64,000 nt of DNA from Streptomyces roseus (lineage in GTDB: Bacteria; Actinomycetota; Actinomycetes; Streptomycetales; Streptomycetaceae): the NCBI RefSeq assembly GCF_001044425.1, contig NZ_LFML01000016.1:88057-152056 (forward strand), given 5' to 3'. A program made the position numbers and the translations under genes. Position 1 is the stretch's first letter. Each line of letters starts with the position of its first letter. Positions 33,209-43,206 of the stretch are shown piece after piece. The notes beneath the pieces were generated by a model. That model was not told where the DNA came from and did not search any database. It was given only the letters and a program-made list of their open reading frames with translations.

Positions 33209-35125
33209 TCAGCCCTTGTCGAACTCGGCGTCGATCACATCGTCGTCGTCCCCGGCGCCGCCCGGCGCGGACCCGCCGGCAGCGGATCCGTCGGGTGATC
33301 CGGCATCCGTCGGACCGCCTGCGGCGGCTCCGGCCTGGTGGGCCGCGAGTCCGGCGAAGACCTGCTGGAGTTCGGACGCCAGCGGCCGGACCTTGTCCAC
33401 CCCGGCCTCGTTCTTGACGGCCTCGCGGGCCTCCGCCACCAGCATCTCGGCGCGGGCCTTCTCATGTGCGGGCGCGGCGTCGCCGAGCTCGTCCAGGCGC
33501 TTTTCGACCTGGTAGGCGATGGCGTCCAGTTCGTTGCGCGCATCGACCGCCTCGCGCAGGGCCTGGTCCTGGCCGCGGTTGCTCTCGGCCTCCTGGACCA
33601 TCCGCTCAACCTCGCTGCTGTCGAGGTTGGAGCTCTCGCTGATGGTGATGCCCTGTTCCTTCCCGGTGTCCTTGTCGCGCGCGGTGACGTTGAGGATGCC
33701 GTTGGCGTCGACGTCGAAGGTGACCTCGATCTGCGCCTCTCCGCGCGGCGCGGGGCGGATGTCGGTGAGCTGGAAGCGGCCCAGGACCCGGTTGTCGGCT
33801 GCCCGCTCGCGCTCGCCCTGGAGGACGACGACGTCGACGGCGGGCTGGTTGTCCTCGGCGGTGGAGAAGGTCTCGGTGCGGCGCACCGGGATGGTGGTGT
33901 TCCGCTCGATGATCTTCGTCATCACGCCGCCGCGCGTCTCCACGCCCAGCGACAGGGGGGTGACGTCGAGCAGCAGGACGTCCTTGACCTCGCCCTTGAG
34001 GACCCCGGCCTGGATCGCGGCGCCCTTCGCCACGACCTCGTCGGGGTTGACGCTCATGTTGGGGTCCTTGCCGCCGGTCAGCCTGCGCACCAGCGCCTGC
34101 ACGGCGGGAATGCGGGTGGAGCCGCCGACGAGGATGACCTCGTCGATGTCGTTGTCGCTGACCTTGGCGTCGTCCATCGCCTGCCGCACCGGGCCGAGGC
34201 AGCGCTCCACCAGGTCGGCGGTGATCTGTTCGAACGTGGATCGCATGATCGTGGTGGTCAGGTGCTTGGGCCCGGCGGCGTCGGCCGTGATGAACGGCAG
34301 GCTGACCTGTGCTTGGGTCACCGAACTGAGCTCGGTCTTGGCCTTCTCGGCAGCCTCGAAGAGGCGTTGCAGCGCTTGCGGGTCCTGGCGCAGATCGATG
34401 CCGTTCTCCTTCTGGAACCCGTCGGCGAGCTGGTCGACCAGCCGGCGGTCGAAGTCGTCGCCGCCGAGGTGGCCGTCGCCGGCCGTGGACCGTACCTCGA
34501 CCACGCCGTCGCCGACGTCGAGGATGCTGACGTCGAAGGTGCCGCCGCCCAGGTCGAAGACGAGCACGGTCTCGTGCTCCTTCTTGTCCATGCCGTAGGC
34601 GAGGGCGGCCGCGGTCGGCTCGTTGATGATCCGCAGCACCTCCAGGCCGGCGATCCGTCCGGCGTCCTTGGTGGCGGTGCGCTGGGCGTCGTTGAAGTAG
34701 GCGGGCACCGTGATGACCGCCTCCGTGACCCGCTCGCCCAGCTGCTTGGAGGCGTCGTCGGCCAGCTTGCGCAGCACCTGCGCGCTGATCTCCTCGGGAG
34801 CGTAGAGCTTGTCGCGCACCTTGAAGCGGGCGGCGCCGCCGTCTCCCGCGACCACCTCGTACGCGACGGCCTTGGCCTCTTCGGAGACCTCGTCGAAGCG
34901 CCGGCCGATGAACCGCTTGGCCGAGTAGATGGTGCCCTGGGGGTTGAGGATCGCCTGGCGGCGGGCCAGCTGGCCCACCAGGCGCTCGCCGGTGTCGGTG
35001 AAGGCCACCACGGACGGCGTCGTGCGGTTGCCCTCGCTGTTGGGTATGACCGTCGACTCACCGCCCTCCCAGACGGCGATCACCGAGTTCGTGGTGCCCA
35101 GGTCGATGCCTACTGCCTTGGCCAT
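33209..35125 (-). CDS. dnaK: molecular chaperone DnaK (secondary copy)
   Basis: A 638-residue Hsp70. ATPase domain: [74 protein letters not shown]. Peptide-binding domain begins [18 protein letters not shown]. The lid ends in an acidic [13 protein letters not shown] tail, the usual GrpE/J-protein end. ATG 35125 has AAGGAG upstream. Streptomyces has a main dnaK-grpE-dnaJ-hspR operon; this set has cbpA/cbpM instead, so it is probably a second, accessory copy. No HAIR or CIRCE-like repeat was seen upstream. Confidence 0.96.
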   Translation of the reverse strand: MAKAVGIDLGTTNSVIAVWEGGESTVIPNSEGNRTTPSVVAFTDTGERLVGQLARRQAILNPQGTIYSAKRFIGRRFDEVSEEAKAVAYEVVAGDGGAARFKVRDKLYAPEEISAQVLRKLADDASKQLGERVTEAVITVPAYFNDAQRTATKDAGRIAGLEVLRIINEPTAAALAYGMDKKEHETVLVFDLGGGTFDVSILDVGDGVVEVRSTAGDGHLGGDDFDRRLVDQLADGFQKENGIDLRQDPQALQRLFEAAEKAKTELSSVTQAQVSLPFITADAAGPKHLTTTIMRSTFEQITADLVERCLGPVRQAMDDAKVSDNDIDEVILVGGSTRIPAVQALVRRLTGGKDPNMSVNPDEVVAKGAAIQAGVLKGEVKDVLLLDVTPLSLGVETRGGVMTKIIERNTTIPVRRTETFSTAEDNQPAVDVVVLQGERERAADNRVLGRFQLTDIRPAPRGEAQIEVTFDVDANGILNVTARDKDTGKEQGITISESSNLDSSEVERMVQEAESNRGQDQALREAVDARNELDAIAYQVEKRLDELGDAAPAHEKARAEMLVAEAREAVKNEAGVDKVRPLASELQQVFAGLAAHQAGAAAGGPTDAGSPDGSAAGGSAPGGAGDDDDVIDAEFDKG

Positions 35126-35433
35126 GAGGAACTCCTTCCGACTCGCTCGGGTGACGGCAGGACCGCTGCGCGGGCCGCTGCTCTTCCGAGCCGCGCTGCT
35201 CATGCTGGAGTCGTCCCGGCGAGCCCTGACGAGACCAGGGTGGCAAGGCGACAGCGTGCTCCGCCTGCGCCCGGCAGGTCGGAAATCGAGGAACCGCTCG
35301 ACCCGGGAGAACAAGGATCAATTCGGACAAACGTCACGCTTTCCGCCTAGGCTGGGTGCGCGGGGCCCGTCGGGCGCGGATCCCGGGAATCGCCCGATCG
35401 CCCCCGATGGCCGGGGGAGAAACGGAGTGATCT
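35126..35433. promoter_or_regulatory. divergent spacer between dnaK and the PucR-type gene
   Basis: A 308-base region carrying both outward promoters. A slightly A+T-richer stretch (35300-35345) is the likeliest core. I looked for the HspR HAIR repeat, CIRCE and sigma-B boxes and found no convincing match. No gene seen. Confidence 0.4.
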
Positions 35434-37218
35434 ATGGCCAGCCATCCGTCACGGAGGCTGCCCCTTCGCGTCGCCGACCAGGGAGTGACCCGCCACCCGA
35501 GCTCCGCTGCGGGCCCCGACCGGGACGCCCGCCCCCTCGCGGCACTGGACCCACAGGGGCTGCTCGTGCTGTCCCACACCCTGTTCGCCTGCGTGCAGCA
35601 GAGTGAGATCGTCCGGTTGGCCATGGGGCACGTCAGCGCCCTCGGTCCCTACCACGCCGAAGCCGGATACCTCGCCACGGCCGCCGGCCTGTCCCGCGTC
35701 CCCGGCCAGGAGGCGGGAGCGCCGGCGGTCGACGACGCACCGGTGAAGCCGCCGGTCGACGACGCACTGATGAAGGGGTTCGGCGAGGCAGACGGCCCCG
35801 TATCCCTTCCGGAGCGACCATGGACCTGGGCGTTCGGGCTGCGCGGGGTCGGCGGCCTGCTCGGCTGCCTCCTGATCTCCTCCCGCTCCGAGCCCGACGA
35901 GCAGGGGCGCTTCCTGCTGGGGTCCCTGGTGGGGCTCACCTCGGCGGCCTTGTCACTGACGGTCACGCGCGCGTCGCATTCCGAGTACGCCGGTGAACTG
36001 AGCCGACTGCGCACCGAGCGCGACACCGCACTGCGGCAGCTGGACGCCGTGCGCTCCGAGTCTCGGCTGCGGCAGACCGTGCACGAGACGCTCGCTCGTG
36101 TCGCCGCCCGGGGCGGCGGTGAGGACGCCATCACCCAGGCGCTGTACGAGCTCACCGGACTGTCGGCACTCGTCGAGGACCGGTTCGGAAACCTGAGGTC
36201 CTGGGCCGGCCCCGGCCGGCCCGACCCCTATCCGGTGCGGTCCTCGACCGACCAGGAAGAGATGTTGCGGCAGGCCGGACGCGAGGCGGGGCCAGTCAAA
36301 ATCAAGGGCCGGCTGATCGCCCTGGCCCGGCCACGCGGCGACCTCCTCGGCGTACTCGCCCTCGAGGACCCCGAGGCGACAGCCGATGAGCACACCGTGT
36401 TCGCACTCGATCACGCCCAGTGGTCGCTCGCCCGGGAACTGCTGCGTCTGCGCGAACTCAGCGAAGCCGAAGTACGGCTGCACCGTCAGCTGATGGACGA
36501 CCTGCTGGAGGGCGCCGAGGAGACGAGCGCCCGCGCCCGGGCCAAAGCGTGCGGGCACGACCTGCGACGTACCCACTACGTGGTCGTGGTGCACTGGCCG
36601 GGCAACGCCGCGATCAGCTCCTTCACCCGCGCCGTCGAACAGGCCACGGCGGGCTCGGCCACCCCGCCGCTGATCACCCGCCGCGGCGACCGGGTCATCC
36701 TGCTGACCGAATCCAGGCCCGACGACGACGCCGTGTACACGGCGCTGGCCCATGAGCTGGGAACGCCCGACGGAGCGATCGGGGTGAGTACCCGCTGCGA
36801 CTCCCCGGACGGCATTCCCCGCGCTTACGAGGAGGCGCTGCGGGCCCTGGAGGTGCGGCAGAACTCCCGCCAGCACAGCGGGACGACCTTCTTCGACGAC
36901 CTCGGGCTGTACCGGATTCTGGGGCCCGGAAACGATCTCCGGGAGCTCGAGGACTTCGTGCGGGAGTGGCTCGGCCGGCTGATCGACTACGACACACGGC
37001 ACGACACGGAGCTGGTGGAGACGCTCTCGCGCTACTTCGACTGCGGGGGCAATTACGACGATGCGGCCGCCGCGCTGACGGTCCACCGCAGCACCCTGCG
37101 CTACCGGCTCCAGCGCATCCGTGAGATCAGCGACCGGGACCTGGCGGATGTCGACACCCGGCTCAACCTCCAGGTGGCAACGCGCGTCTGGAAGATCATC
37201 CTGGGCGGGCGGCGCTGA
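35434..37218 (+). CDS. PucR/CdaR-type transcriptional regulator
   Basis: A 594-residue regulator. An N-terminal GAF-like part contains a short hydrophobic stretch (about 130-185, GLRGVGGLLGCLLISSRS). A coiled segment follows (RLRTERDTALRQLDAVRSES), then a second GAF-like part (about 235-340), a diguanylate-cyclase-like GGDEF-derived domain of the CdaR type (about 360-500) and the C-terminal PucR helix-turn-helix. The last has the typical TLSRYFDCGGNYDDAAAALT and VHRSTLRYRLQRIREISDRD. Such proteins sense small metabolites. Divergent from the chaperone operon, so a role in its control is possible but unproven. Confidence 0.85.
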   Translation: MASHPSRRLPLRVADQGVTRHPSSAAGPDRDARPLAALDPQGLLVLSHTLFACVQQSEIVRLAMGHVSALGPYHAEAGYLATAAGLSRVPGQEAGAPAVDDAPVKPPVDDALMKGFGEADGPVSLPERPWTWAFGLRGVGGLLGCLLISSRSEPDEQGRFLLGSLVGLTSAALSLTVTRASHSEYAGELSRLRTERDTALRQLDAVRSESRLRQTVHETLARVAARGGGEDAITQALYELTGLSALVEDRFGNLRSWAGPGRPDPYPVRSSTDQEEMLRQAGREAGPVKIKGRLIALARPRGDLLGVLALEDPEATADEHTVFALDHAQWSLARELLRLRELSEAEVRLHRQLMDDLLEGAEETSARARAKACGHDLRRTHYVVVVHWPGNAAISSFTRAVEQATAGSATPPLITRRGDRVILLTESRPDDDAVYTALAHELGTPDGAIGVSTRCDSPDGIPRAYEEALRALEVRQNSRQHSGTTFFDDLGLYRILGPGNDLRELEDFVREWLGRLIDYDTRHDTELVETLSRYFDCGGNYDDAAAALTVHRSTLRYRLQRIREISDRDLADVDTRLNLQVATRVWKIILGGRR

Positions 37219-37266
37219 CCGCAGCGGTGCGGCCACGGCACACGGGGCCCCGCGGCGGGTCGAGCG

Positions 37267-38070
37267 TCACGGTTGCGTGGTGCCCAGGATCAGCCGGCCC
37301 ACCGAGTCGCTGAGGACACCGCGCGCCTCGGCGTCGAGGCCGTCGTCGGAGACGAAGTAGTCGATCTCGGAGAGGCCGATGAAGCGGCTGAGGCCCACGA
37401 CGCCCCATTTGGTGTGGTCCGCGACCACGGCCACCTGGGTGGCGCAGTCGATCAGGGCGCGGTTGGTCTGGGCTTCCGCGAGGTTGGGCGTCGTGGCGCC
37501 GGCGCGCTCGGACACCCCGTGCGCGCCGATGACGAGCAGGTCCACCTGGAGGGTGCGGATCGCCTGGTCCGCCAGAGGGCCGACCAGGGAGGCCGACTTG
37601 GTGGGCGCCCCTCCGGTCAGCAGCAGGGTGGGGTTGGCGCCGGGCTCCGCTCCCCTGGGCCGCAGCAGCTCGGCGACCGGGAGGGAGTTGGTGACCACCG
37701 TCAGGCCGGGGACGTCCCGGAGCCGGGCCGCCACCGCGTAGGACGTCGTACCGCCCGAGATGGCGACGACGCTGCCGGGTTTCACGAGGGCCGAAGCGGC
37801 CTCTGCCACCGCCGCCTTGGCCCGCGACTCCAGGCCGGCCTTCGTCTCGAAGGGCGGCTCGTCCCCCGTGGTGTCGGAGGCCCTGATAGCGCCGCCGTGC
37901 ACCTTCGACAGGGCGCCGCTGCGGGCGAGGACGTCCAGATCGCGGCGAACGGTCATGTCCGAGACGCCCAGTTGTTCCACGAGATCGGCCACGCGCACGG
38001 CGCCGTCACGGCGCACGATGTCGAGGATCAGAGCCCTCCGCTGGGGTGCAAGGCGCGCTGCTTCGGCCAC
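37267..38070 (-). CDS. DeoR/GlpR family sugar operon regulator
   Basis: A 267-residue DeoR-type repressor. The N-terminal helix-turn-helix (about 8-60) has DGAVRVADLVEQLGVSDMTV and RRDLDVLARSGAL. The effector domain has the sugar-phosphate-binding stretches AISGGTTSYAVA and LVIGAHGVSERAGATTPN, and VVADHTKWGVVGLS near the end. Full length. It is the last gene of the leftward sugar/galactose run and probably controls it in response to a phosphorylated sugar. It lies 109 bases after galK and may also have its own promoter. Confidence 0.9.
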   Translation of the reverse strand: MAEAARLAPQRRALILDIVRRDGAVRVADLVEQLGVSDMTVRRDLDVLARSGALSKVHGGAIRASDTTGDEPPFETKAGLESRAKAAVAEAASALVKPGSVVAISGGTTSYAVAARLRDVPGLTVVTNSLPVAELLRPRGAEPGANPTLLLTGGAPTKSASLVGPLADQAIRTLQVDLLVIGAHGVSERAGATTPNLAEAQTNRALIDCATQVAVVADHTKWGVVGLSRFIGLSEIDYFVSDDGLDAEARGVLSDSVGRLILGTTQP

Positions 38071-38179
38071 GTTCTCGTCCCCGCTCCCGTGCGTACCGTC
38101 CGTGTGCTCCGCTCGCGTTCACACGGCATTCCTCATAAACGAACAGTCTACGTCGCCGAACTCCGGCCTCACCGGCCAC

Positions 38180-39322
38180 TCATGTGATGCGCCGGGCGCC
38201 GGCGGCCGGGGAGACCGGGAACAGGTGCGGGACCTGGTACCCGGCCGAACGGAACGCGGCGGTGACGGCGGCGCCGATCGCCTCCGTCCGGTGCTCCCGC
38301 GCCAGCACGATGACCGAGCCGCCGAAACCGCCGCCGGTCATGCGCGCCCCGAGCGCTCCGTGGGCGAGCGCGGTCTCCACCGCGAGATCGCTCTCCGCAC
38401 AGGAGATCCGGAAGTCGTCGCGCAGCGAGGCGTGGCCCTCCGAGAGGATGGGCCCCAGCGCCGCGGGCTGCCCGGCCCGCAGATGGGCGACGGCCGCGGT
38501 GACGCGTGCGTTGTCCGTCACGACGTGCCGGACCAGGCGCGCGAGGTTTGCGGGGAGCTCGCTCACGGTACGGGGCAGGTCCACCGGGCCGAGGTCGCGC
38601 AGGGCCGGTACGCCGAGCAGGCGGGCGGCCCGCTCGCACCCCGCCCGCAGGGCCGCGTACGCGCCGTCCCCGAGGTCGTGCTTCACGCGGGTGTCGACGA
38701 CCAGCAGGCTCAGTCCCCGCGCCTGCGGGGCAAAGGGGACCTGCTGGTGGACCCCGGTGCGGAAGTCCAGGTACAGGGCCGCGCCGGAGGCGCAGCAGGC
38801 GGAGGCCACCTGGTCCATGGCCCCGCAGGGCACGCCGGCGAAGCCGTTCTCCGCCCGCTGGGCCATCAGGGCGAGGTCGAGTGCGCCCAGGCCCAGCCCG
38901 TAGAGGTCGTTGTAGGCGAAGGCCACCGCGCACTCCAGGGCGGCGGAGGAGGAGAGGCCCGCGCCGATGGGCACGGCACTCTCGATGTGGAGGTCGGCTC
39001 CGCCGGGCCGGAGTCCGGCCTCACGCAGCGCCCAGACGACGCCTGCCGGGTAGGCGCCCCAGGTGGTGACGGTTCCGGGGGTCAGGCGGTCCACGTCGAG
39101 ATCGACGACCGGGCCGTCGCCCTGGGCGCTGTGCAGCCGCAGCCGCCCGTCCTGCCGCCGCCGGGCCGCGACCAGGGTGTTCTGCGGGATGGCGACGGGA
39201 AGCGCGAGACCGTCGTTGTAATCGGTGTGCTCGCCGATCAGGTTGACCCGGCCGGGCGCTGCCCAGACCCCCTCGGGGCGGGCGCCGTAGACGCGCCGGA
39301 AGGTGTCCTCGTACGGGCTCAT
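38180..39322 (-). CDS. galK: galactokinase
   Basis: A 380-residue GHMP kinase phosphorylating galactose at C1 (Leloir pathway). Motifs: galactokinase signature GRVNLIGEHTDYNDGLALPV, ATP loop PIGAGLSSSAALECAVAFAY, Asp base region AMDQVASACC, and C-terminal GARMTGGGFGGSVIVLA. Start ATG 39322 overlaps the galT stop by four bases (ATGA), so the two are translationally coupled. Confidence 0.96.
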   Translation of the reverse strand: MSPYEDTFRRVYGARPEGVWAAPGRVNLIGEHTDYNDGLALPVAIPQNTLVAARRRQDGRLRLHSAQGDGPVVDLDVDRLTPGTVTTWGAYPAGVVWALREAGLRPGGADLHIESAVPIGAGLSSSAALECAVAFAYNDLYGLGLGALDLALMAQRAENGFAGVPCGAMDQVASACCASGAALYLDFRTGVHQQVPFAPQARGLSLLVVDTRVKHDLGDGAYAALRAGCERAARLLGVPALRDLGPVDLPRTVSELPANLARLVRHVVTDNARVTAAVAHLRAGQPAALGPILSEGHASLRDDFRISCAESDLAVETALAHGALGARMTGGGFGGSVIVLAREHRTEAIGAAVTAAFRSAGYQVPHLFPVSPAAGARRIT

Positions 39323-40368
39323 GACGCGACCTCGCGCAGCCGCCGGGCCGCGGCCTCGGGGGCGATGTCGTTGACGAAGGAGTCCATGCCGGATTCGACC
39401 CCGGCGAGGAATTTGAGCTTGTCCGCCGACCGGCGGACCGTGAACAGCTCCAGGTGCAGGGCCAGTTCCCGGCCGCTCGTCTTCGGCGCCTGGTGCCAGG
39501 CGGACACATAGGGGGTGGGGGTCGCCTGCGCGGCCTCGCCTTCCCGGCGGAACAGCCGGTCGAACCTGCGCAGCAGTTCCAGATACATCCCGGGGAACTC
39601 GGCGCGCGCCGCCTCGGTGAGTCCGGTGAGGTCGCGAACGCGCCGATGGGGGTAGAGGTGCACCTCGTAGGGCCAGCGGGCGGCGTACGGGACGAACGCC
39701 GTCCAGTGCTCTGCGGCCAGGACCAGGCGCGCGGGGGTGGCGCGGGCCTCGGCGAGCAGCTCGTCGAAGAGGTTCGCCCCGGTGGCGGACCGGTGCCTGG
39801 CGGCGGCGGCGACCATCTTGGCGGTCCGCGGCGCCGCGAACGGGAAGGCGTAGATCTGGCCGTGCGGGTGCGCGAGGGTGACCCCGATCTCCGCTCCCCG
39901 GTTCTCGAAGCAGTACACCTGCTCGACACCGGGAAGGGCGGACAGCCGTTCGGTGCGGTCCGTCCAGGCGTCGAGTACGAGGCGGGCCCGTTCCTCGGTC
40001 AGATCGGCGAAGCTCGCTCCGTGCTCGGGGGTGAAGCAGACGACCTCGCAGCGTCCGGAGCGCCCCGCCAGGGAGGGGAAACGGTTCTCGAAGACGGCCA
40101 CGTCGTAGTCCGCCGCCGGTATCTCGCTGCTGTGCCCGTCGCCCGACGGGCACAGGGGGCACGCGTCGGTCGGGGGGTGGTGGGTTCGCCCCTGCCGGTG
40201 CGAGGCGATCGCGACCCAGTCCCCCGTGGCCGGGTCCAGGCGCAGCTCCGGGCTGCTGTCGAGGCGCTGCGGCGGGCGCCGGTCGACCGTGTCGCGGCCG
40301 GGGCTCCCGTCGAGGTCGAAGTAGATCAGTTCGCGGCCGTCCGCGAGATGCGTCGTGGTCTTCTTCAC
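39319..40368 (-). CDS. galT: galactose-1-phosphate uridylyltransferase
   Basis: A 349-residue HIT-superfamily enzyme moving UMP from UDP-glucose to galactose-1-phosphate. Zinc site CPLCPSGDGHSSEIP, the FENRFPSL stretch, and active-site histidines in TLAHPHGQIYAFPF. The frame runs open to 40533, but the residues before GTG 40368 (VKKTTTHLADGRELIYFDLD) have no homology. No galE lies in this window, so the epimerase is elsewhere. Confidence 0.95.
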   Translation of the reverse strand: MKKTTTHLADGRELIYFDLDGSPGRDTVDRRPPQRLDSSPELRLDPATGDWVAIASHRQGRTHHPPTDACPLCPSGDGHSSEIPAADYDVAVFENRFPSLAGRSGRCEVVCFTPEHGASFADLTEERARLVLDAWTDRTERLSALPGVEQVYCFENRGAEIGVTLAHPHGQIYAFPFAAPRTAKMVAAAARHRSATGANLFDELLAEARATPARLVLAAEHWTAFVPYAARWPYEVHLYPHRRVRDLTGLTEAARAEFPGMYLELLRRFDRLFRREGEAAQATPTPYVSAWHQAPKTSGRELALHLELFTVRRSADKLKFLAGVESGMDSFVNDIAPEAAARRLREVAS

Positions 40369-40459
40369 GGAAACTGCCCGTCTCTCGCAGTGTGCGATGC
40401 GTTTGCTGTGATCGGCCGTGTCGGACACACCGGACCGCGCGCTCCCCGCGCGCAGCGCC

Positions 40460-41491
40460 TCAGTGAGGCAGTCCGACCGCGCGTTCGCCGCTGCGGCGCT
40501 GCTGGATGACGACGGCGGCGACGAGGAGGGCACCCTGCGCGACGTTCTGCCAGAAGGTGTTGATGCCCTCGACGGTCAGGCCGTTCTCCAGCGCGCCGAG
40601 CAGCGCCACGGCCAAGAGCGTGCCGCCGATGCCGCCCTTGCCGCCCTTGAGCGCGCATCCGCCCAGCGCGGCCGCCGTGACGGCCTTGAGTTCGAGCCCT
40701 TCGCTGCCCGAGACGGGCTGTCCCGATCCGGTCCGGGCCGTCAGCAGGATGCCCGCGACCGCCGCGACCACGCCGATGAGCGCGTAGACCGCCACCAGGT
40801 ACTTGTTGATGTCGATGCCCGCCAGACGCGCCGCGGTGTCGTTGCCGCCGATCGCGTAGACGTTGCGGCCGATGTCCGTGTACTTCAACAGGACGTGCAC
40901 CGCCAGCGCCACGACCGCCAGGATCCAGATCATCACCGGAACACCGGCGATCTTCCCGCGGCCCAGGAACACGAACAGGGGGTCGTTGAGCACGTAGCCC
41001 TGCGCGCGGCCGCCGGAGACGAGTTGGGCCACGCCCTTGTACGCGGCCAGGCCGGCGAGGGTCGCGATGGTCGGGTTGACCCGGCCGTAGACGATGAAGA
41101 CGCCGTTGACCACCCCGACCAGGAGGCCCACGCCGATCGCCGCGGCCATGCCGAGGTAGGGGTTCGATCCGCCGGACGTGAAGACCATGGCGCTGACCAC
41201 GGAGGCGAGTCCCGCCTGCGAGCCGACGGATATGTCGAGTCCCCCGCAGATGATCACGACGGTCTGGACGACGGCGAGAAGCCCGGTGATCGTCGCGGCC
41301 TCGCCGATCACTTGGAGGTTGGAAAGGCTGAGGTAGTTGTCGTTCAGGAGGCCGAACAGGGCCAGTACGAGGACGAGGGCGCCGATGAGGCTCAGGTTCT
41401 GGCCCCCGAGCGAGGAGAGCAGGGTTCCTCTGCTCTTCCCCGCCGGAGCGGGGACGCTGTCGGTGGTCGCCGGCGTGCGGGTGGTGGTCAT
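40460..41491 (-). CDS. sugar ABC transporter permease (RbsC/AraH type)
   Basis: A 343-residue permease of the monosaccharide importer family (BPD_transp_2), with about nine to ten membrane helices. Family-like stretches: VVIICGGLDISVGSQAGLAS, GVFIVYGRVNPTIATLAGLA, GRNVYAIGGNDTAARLAGI and a final GTLLAVALLGALENGL. It overlaps the ATPase gene by four bases. With the binding protein and ATPase it makes a full importer. The sugar is probably galactose or arabinose, judged from galTK and the binding protein. Confidence 0.92.
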   Translation of the reverse strand: MTTTRTPATTDSVPAPAGKSRGTLLSSLGGQNLSLIGALVLVLALFGLLNDNYLSLSNLQVIGEAATITGLLAVVQTVVIICGGLDISVGSQAGLASVVSAMVFTSGGSNPYLGMAAAIGVGLLVGVVNGVFIVYGRVNPTIATLAGLAAYKGVAQLVSGGRAQGYVLNDPLFVFLGRGKIAGVPVMIWILAVVALAVHVLLKYTDIGRNVYAIGGNDTAARLAGIDINKYLVAVYALIGVVAAVAGILLTARTGSGQPVSGSEGLELKAVTAAALGGCALKGGKGGIGGTLLAVALLGALENGLTVEGINTFWQNVAQGALLVAAVVIQQRRSGERAVGLPH

Positions 41492-43077
41492 CGTGCGTCT
41501 CCATCGGCGGAGTCGGTGAGCGTTCGGTCTGCGGCGACGGGGGCGAGGTCGTCGGCCATGGCGAGGTGGAGGACGGCTTCCTCGGTGGCCTCCGAGCGGC
41601 TGAGTTCACCGGTGATGCGGCCGTTCTGCATGACGACGACCCGGTCGGCGAGCCCGAGCACCTCGGGCAGTTCGGAGGAGATCACCAGGAGGGCCACCCC
41701 CTCCCGGGCGAGGTCGGCGATGATGCGGTAGATCTCCGCCTTGGCGCCGATGTCGATGCCGCGCGTCGGCTCGTCGAGGATCAGCACCGCGGGTTTGCGC
41801 AACAGCCACCGCGCGAGCACGACCTTCTGCTGGTTGCCGCCCGAGAGTTTGCGCACTTCGTGCTCGATCGAGGGCGTACGCACCCGCAGCCGGTCGGAGT
41901 AGTCCTGCGCCGCCGCCCTCTCGCGGCGGCTGCGGACGAATCGCCAGCGGCGCATCCGGTCCAGGCTCACCAGCGAGGTGTTGTCCCGGACGGAGCGGTG
42001 CAGGAACAGCGCCTGGGCCTTGCGCTCCTCGGGGGCGAGTCCGATGCCGGCCCGGATCGCGTCCTTGGGGCTGCGCAGGCGCAGGGTCCGGCCGTTCACG
42101 CTGACGCGCCCCGCCCGCAGGGGCCGGTCGCCGGCGAGGGCGAGGGCGAGTTCGGAGCGGCCGGCGCCCATGAGTCCGGCCAGGGCGACCACCTCTCCGG
42201 CGCGGACGTCGAGGTCGATGTCGAAGACGTCGTCCGTGGTGACGCCTTGCAGGCGCAGGACCACCTCCTCGCGGGCGACGTCCTGCCGGACGTACAGGGA
42301 GGAGAGGTCACGGCCGACCATCAGGCGGACCACTTCCCCCTCGTCGGTGTCGCGGGCCTCCAGCACACCGGCGAGGGCGCCGTCGCGCAGGACGGCTATG
42401 CGGTCGGCGAGGCGGAAGATCTCCTTCATGCGGTGGGAGACGTAGATGACGGCGATGCCCCGGCCTCGGAGCCGCTCGATCAGGCCGAAGAGGGCCTCAA
42501 CCTCGTTCTCGGACAGGGAGGAGGTGGGCTCGTCGAAGGCGATGACCTTCGCGTCGCCGGTCAGCGCCCGCAGGATCTCCACCAACTGGCGCTGTGCGGG
42601 GGTGAGTTCTGACCCGAGCTGATCGGGGTGGATGACCTTCTCGAAACCGAGCCGGAGCAGGTCCGCGGTGATGCGGCGGCGCAGCTCGGCCCGGTCGAGA
42701 CGGCGTCCGGCCGTGCGCGGCAGGGCTCCGGCGTAGACGTTCTCGGCGACCGAGACGTGCGGGATGATCTCCGGCTCCTGGGGAATGATCCGGATCCCGG
42801 CCTTGCGGGCGTCGTGCGGCGAGGAGAAGTTCCGCGGGCGTCCGGCCCACAGGATGGCGCCCTCGGTGGGCTGGTGGTCTCCGGTGAGGATCTTCAGGAG
42901 GGTCGACTTGCCCGCCCCGTTCTCCCCCATGAGGGCGGTCACCCGGCCCGGGGGGAAGGAGAGCGTGACACCGCTGAGCGCCTGCACCGCGCCGAAGCGC
43001 TTGGTGACGTTCTCGACGGAGATCTCCTCGCCGGGGTGGTGGGGGGCGGTGGGCGGCTGGGGCCCGGCTGTGGTCAT
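41488..43077 (-). CDS. sugar ABC transporter ATPase (RbsA/MglA type)
   Basis: A 529-residue protein with two fused ATP-binding domains. Domain 1: Walker A GENGAGKSTLLKIL, signature LTPAQRQLVEI in place of a canonical LSGGQ, Walker B VIAFDEPTSSLSENEVE. Domain 2: a degenerate Walker A (LMGAGRSELALALAGD), canonical signature KLSGGNQQKVVLARWLL, Walker B VLILDEPTRGIDIGAK. This is the usual asymmetry of monosaccharide importers. It is separated from the binding-protein gene by a strong hairpin. Confidence 0.94.
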   Translation of the reverse strand: MTTAGPQPPTAPHHPGEEISVENVTKRFGAVQALSGVTLSFPPGRVTALMGENGAGKSTLLKILTGDHQPTEGAILWAGRPRNFSSPHDARKAGIRIIPQEPEIIPHVSVAENVYAGALPRTAGRRLDRAELRRRITADLLRLGFEKVIHPDQLGSELTPAQRQLVEILRALTGDAKVIAFDEPTSSLSENEVEALFGLIERLRGRGIAVIYVSHRMKEIFRLADRIAVLRDGALAGVLEARDTDEGEVVRLMVGRDLSSLYVRQDVAREEVVLRLQGVTTDDVFDIDLDVRAGEVVALAGLMGAGRSELALALAGDRPLRAGRVSVNGRTLRLRSPKDAIRAGIGLAPEERKAQALFLHRSVRDNTSLVSLDRMRRWRFVRSRRERAAAQDYSDRLRVRTPSIEHEVRKLSGGNQQKVVLARWLLRKPAVLILDEPTRGIDIGAKAEIYRIIADLAREGVALLVISSELPEVLGLADRVVVMQNGRITGELSRSEATEEAVLHLAMADDLAPVAADRTLTDSADGDAR

Positions 43078-43153
43078 GGGAGCCTCGCAAGCTGGGATGA
43101 CAGGTGGCGTTCCGGCGACGCTGCCGCTCCGCGCCGGCCGGGGCGGGGCGGAG

Positions 43154-43188
43154 CGGGTACGGCCCCGCCGCGGCGTGGGCCGTACCCG
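43154..43188 (-). promoter_or_regulatory. stem-loop between binding protein and ATPase genes
   Basis: A perfect 12-bp stem (CGGGTACGGCCC/GGGCCGTACCCG) with an 11-base loop that is itself nearly palindromic. In this position it probably partly terminates transcription or protects the upstream mRNA, giving more binding protein than transporter. Confidence 0.75.
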
Positions 43189-43206
43189 GGCGGCGGCGGG
43201 CCCGGC

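Noticed and set aside
33338..35350. 670-residue open frame antisense to dnaK
   Set aside because: A shadow of the high-GC dnaK reading frame, with no recognisable domain.
35126..35433. HspR (HAIR) or CIRCE operator before dnaK
   Set aside because: No CTTGAGT-N7-ACTCAAG-like or CIRCE-like inverted repeat was found on either strand.
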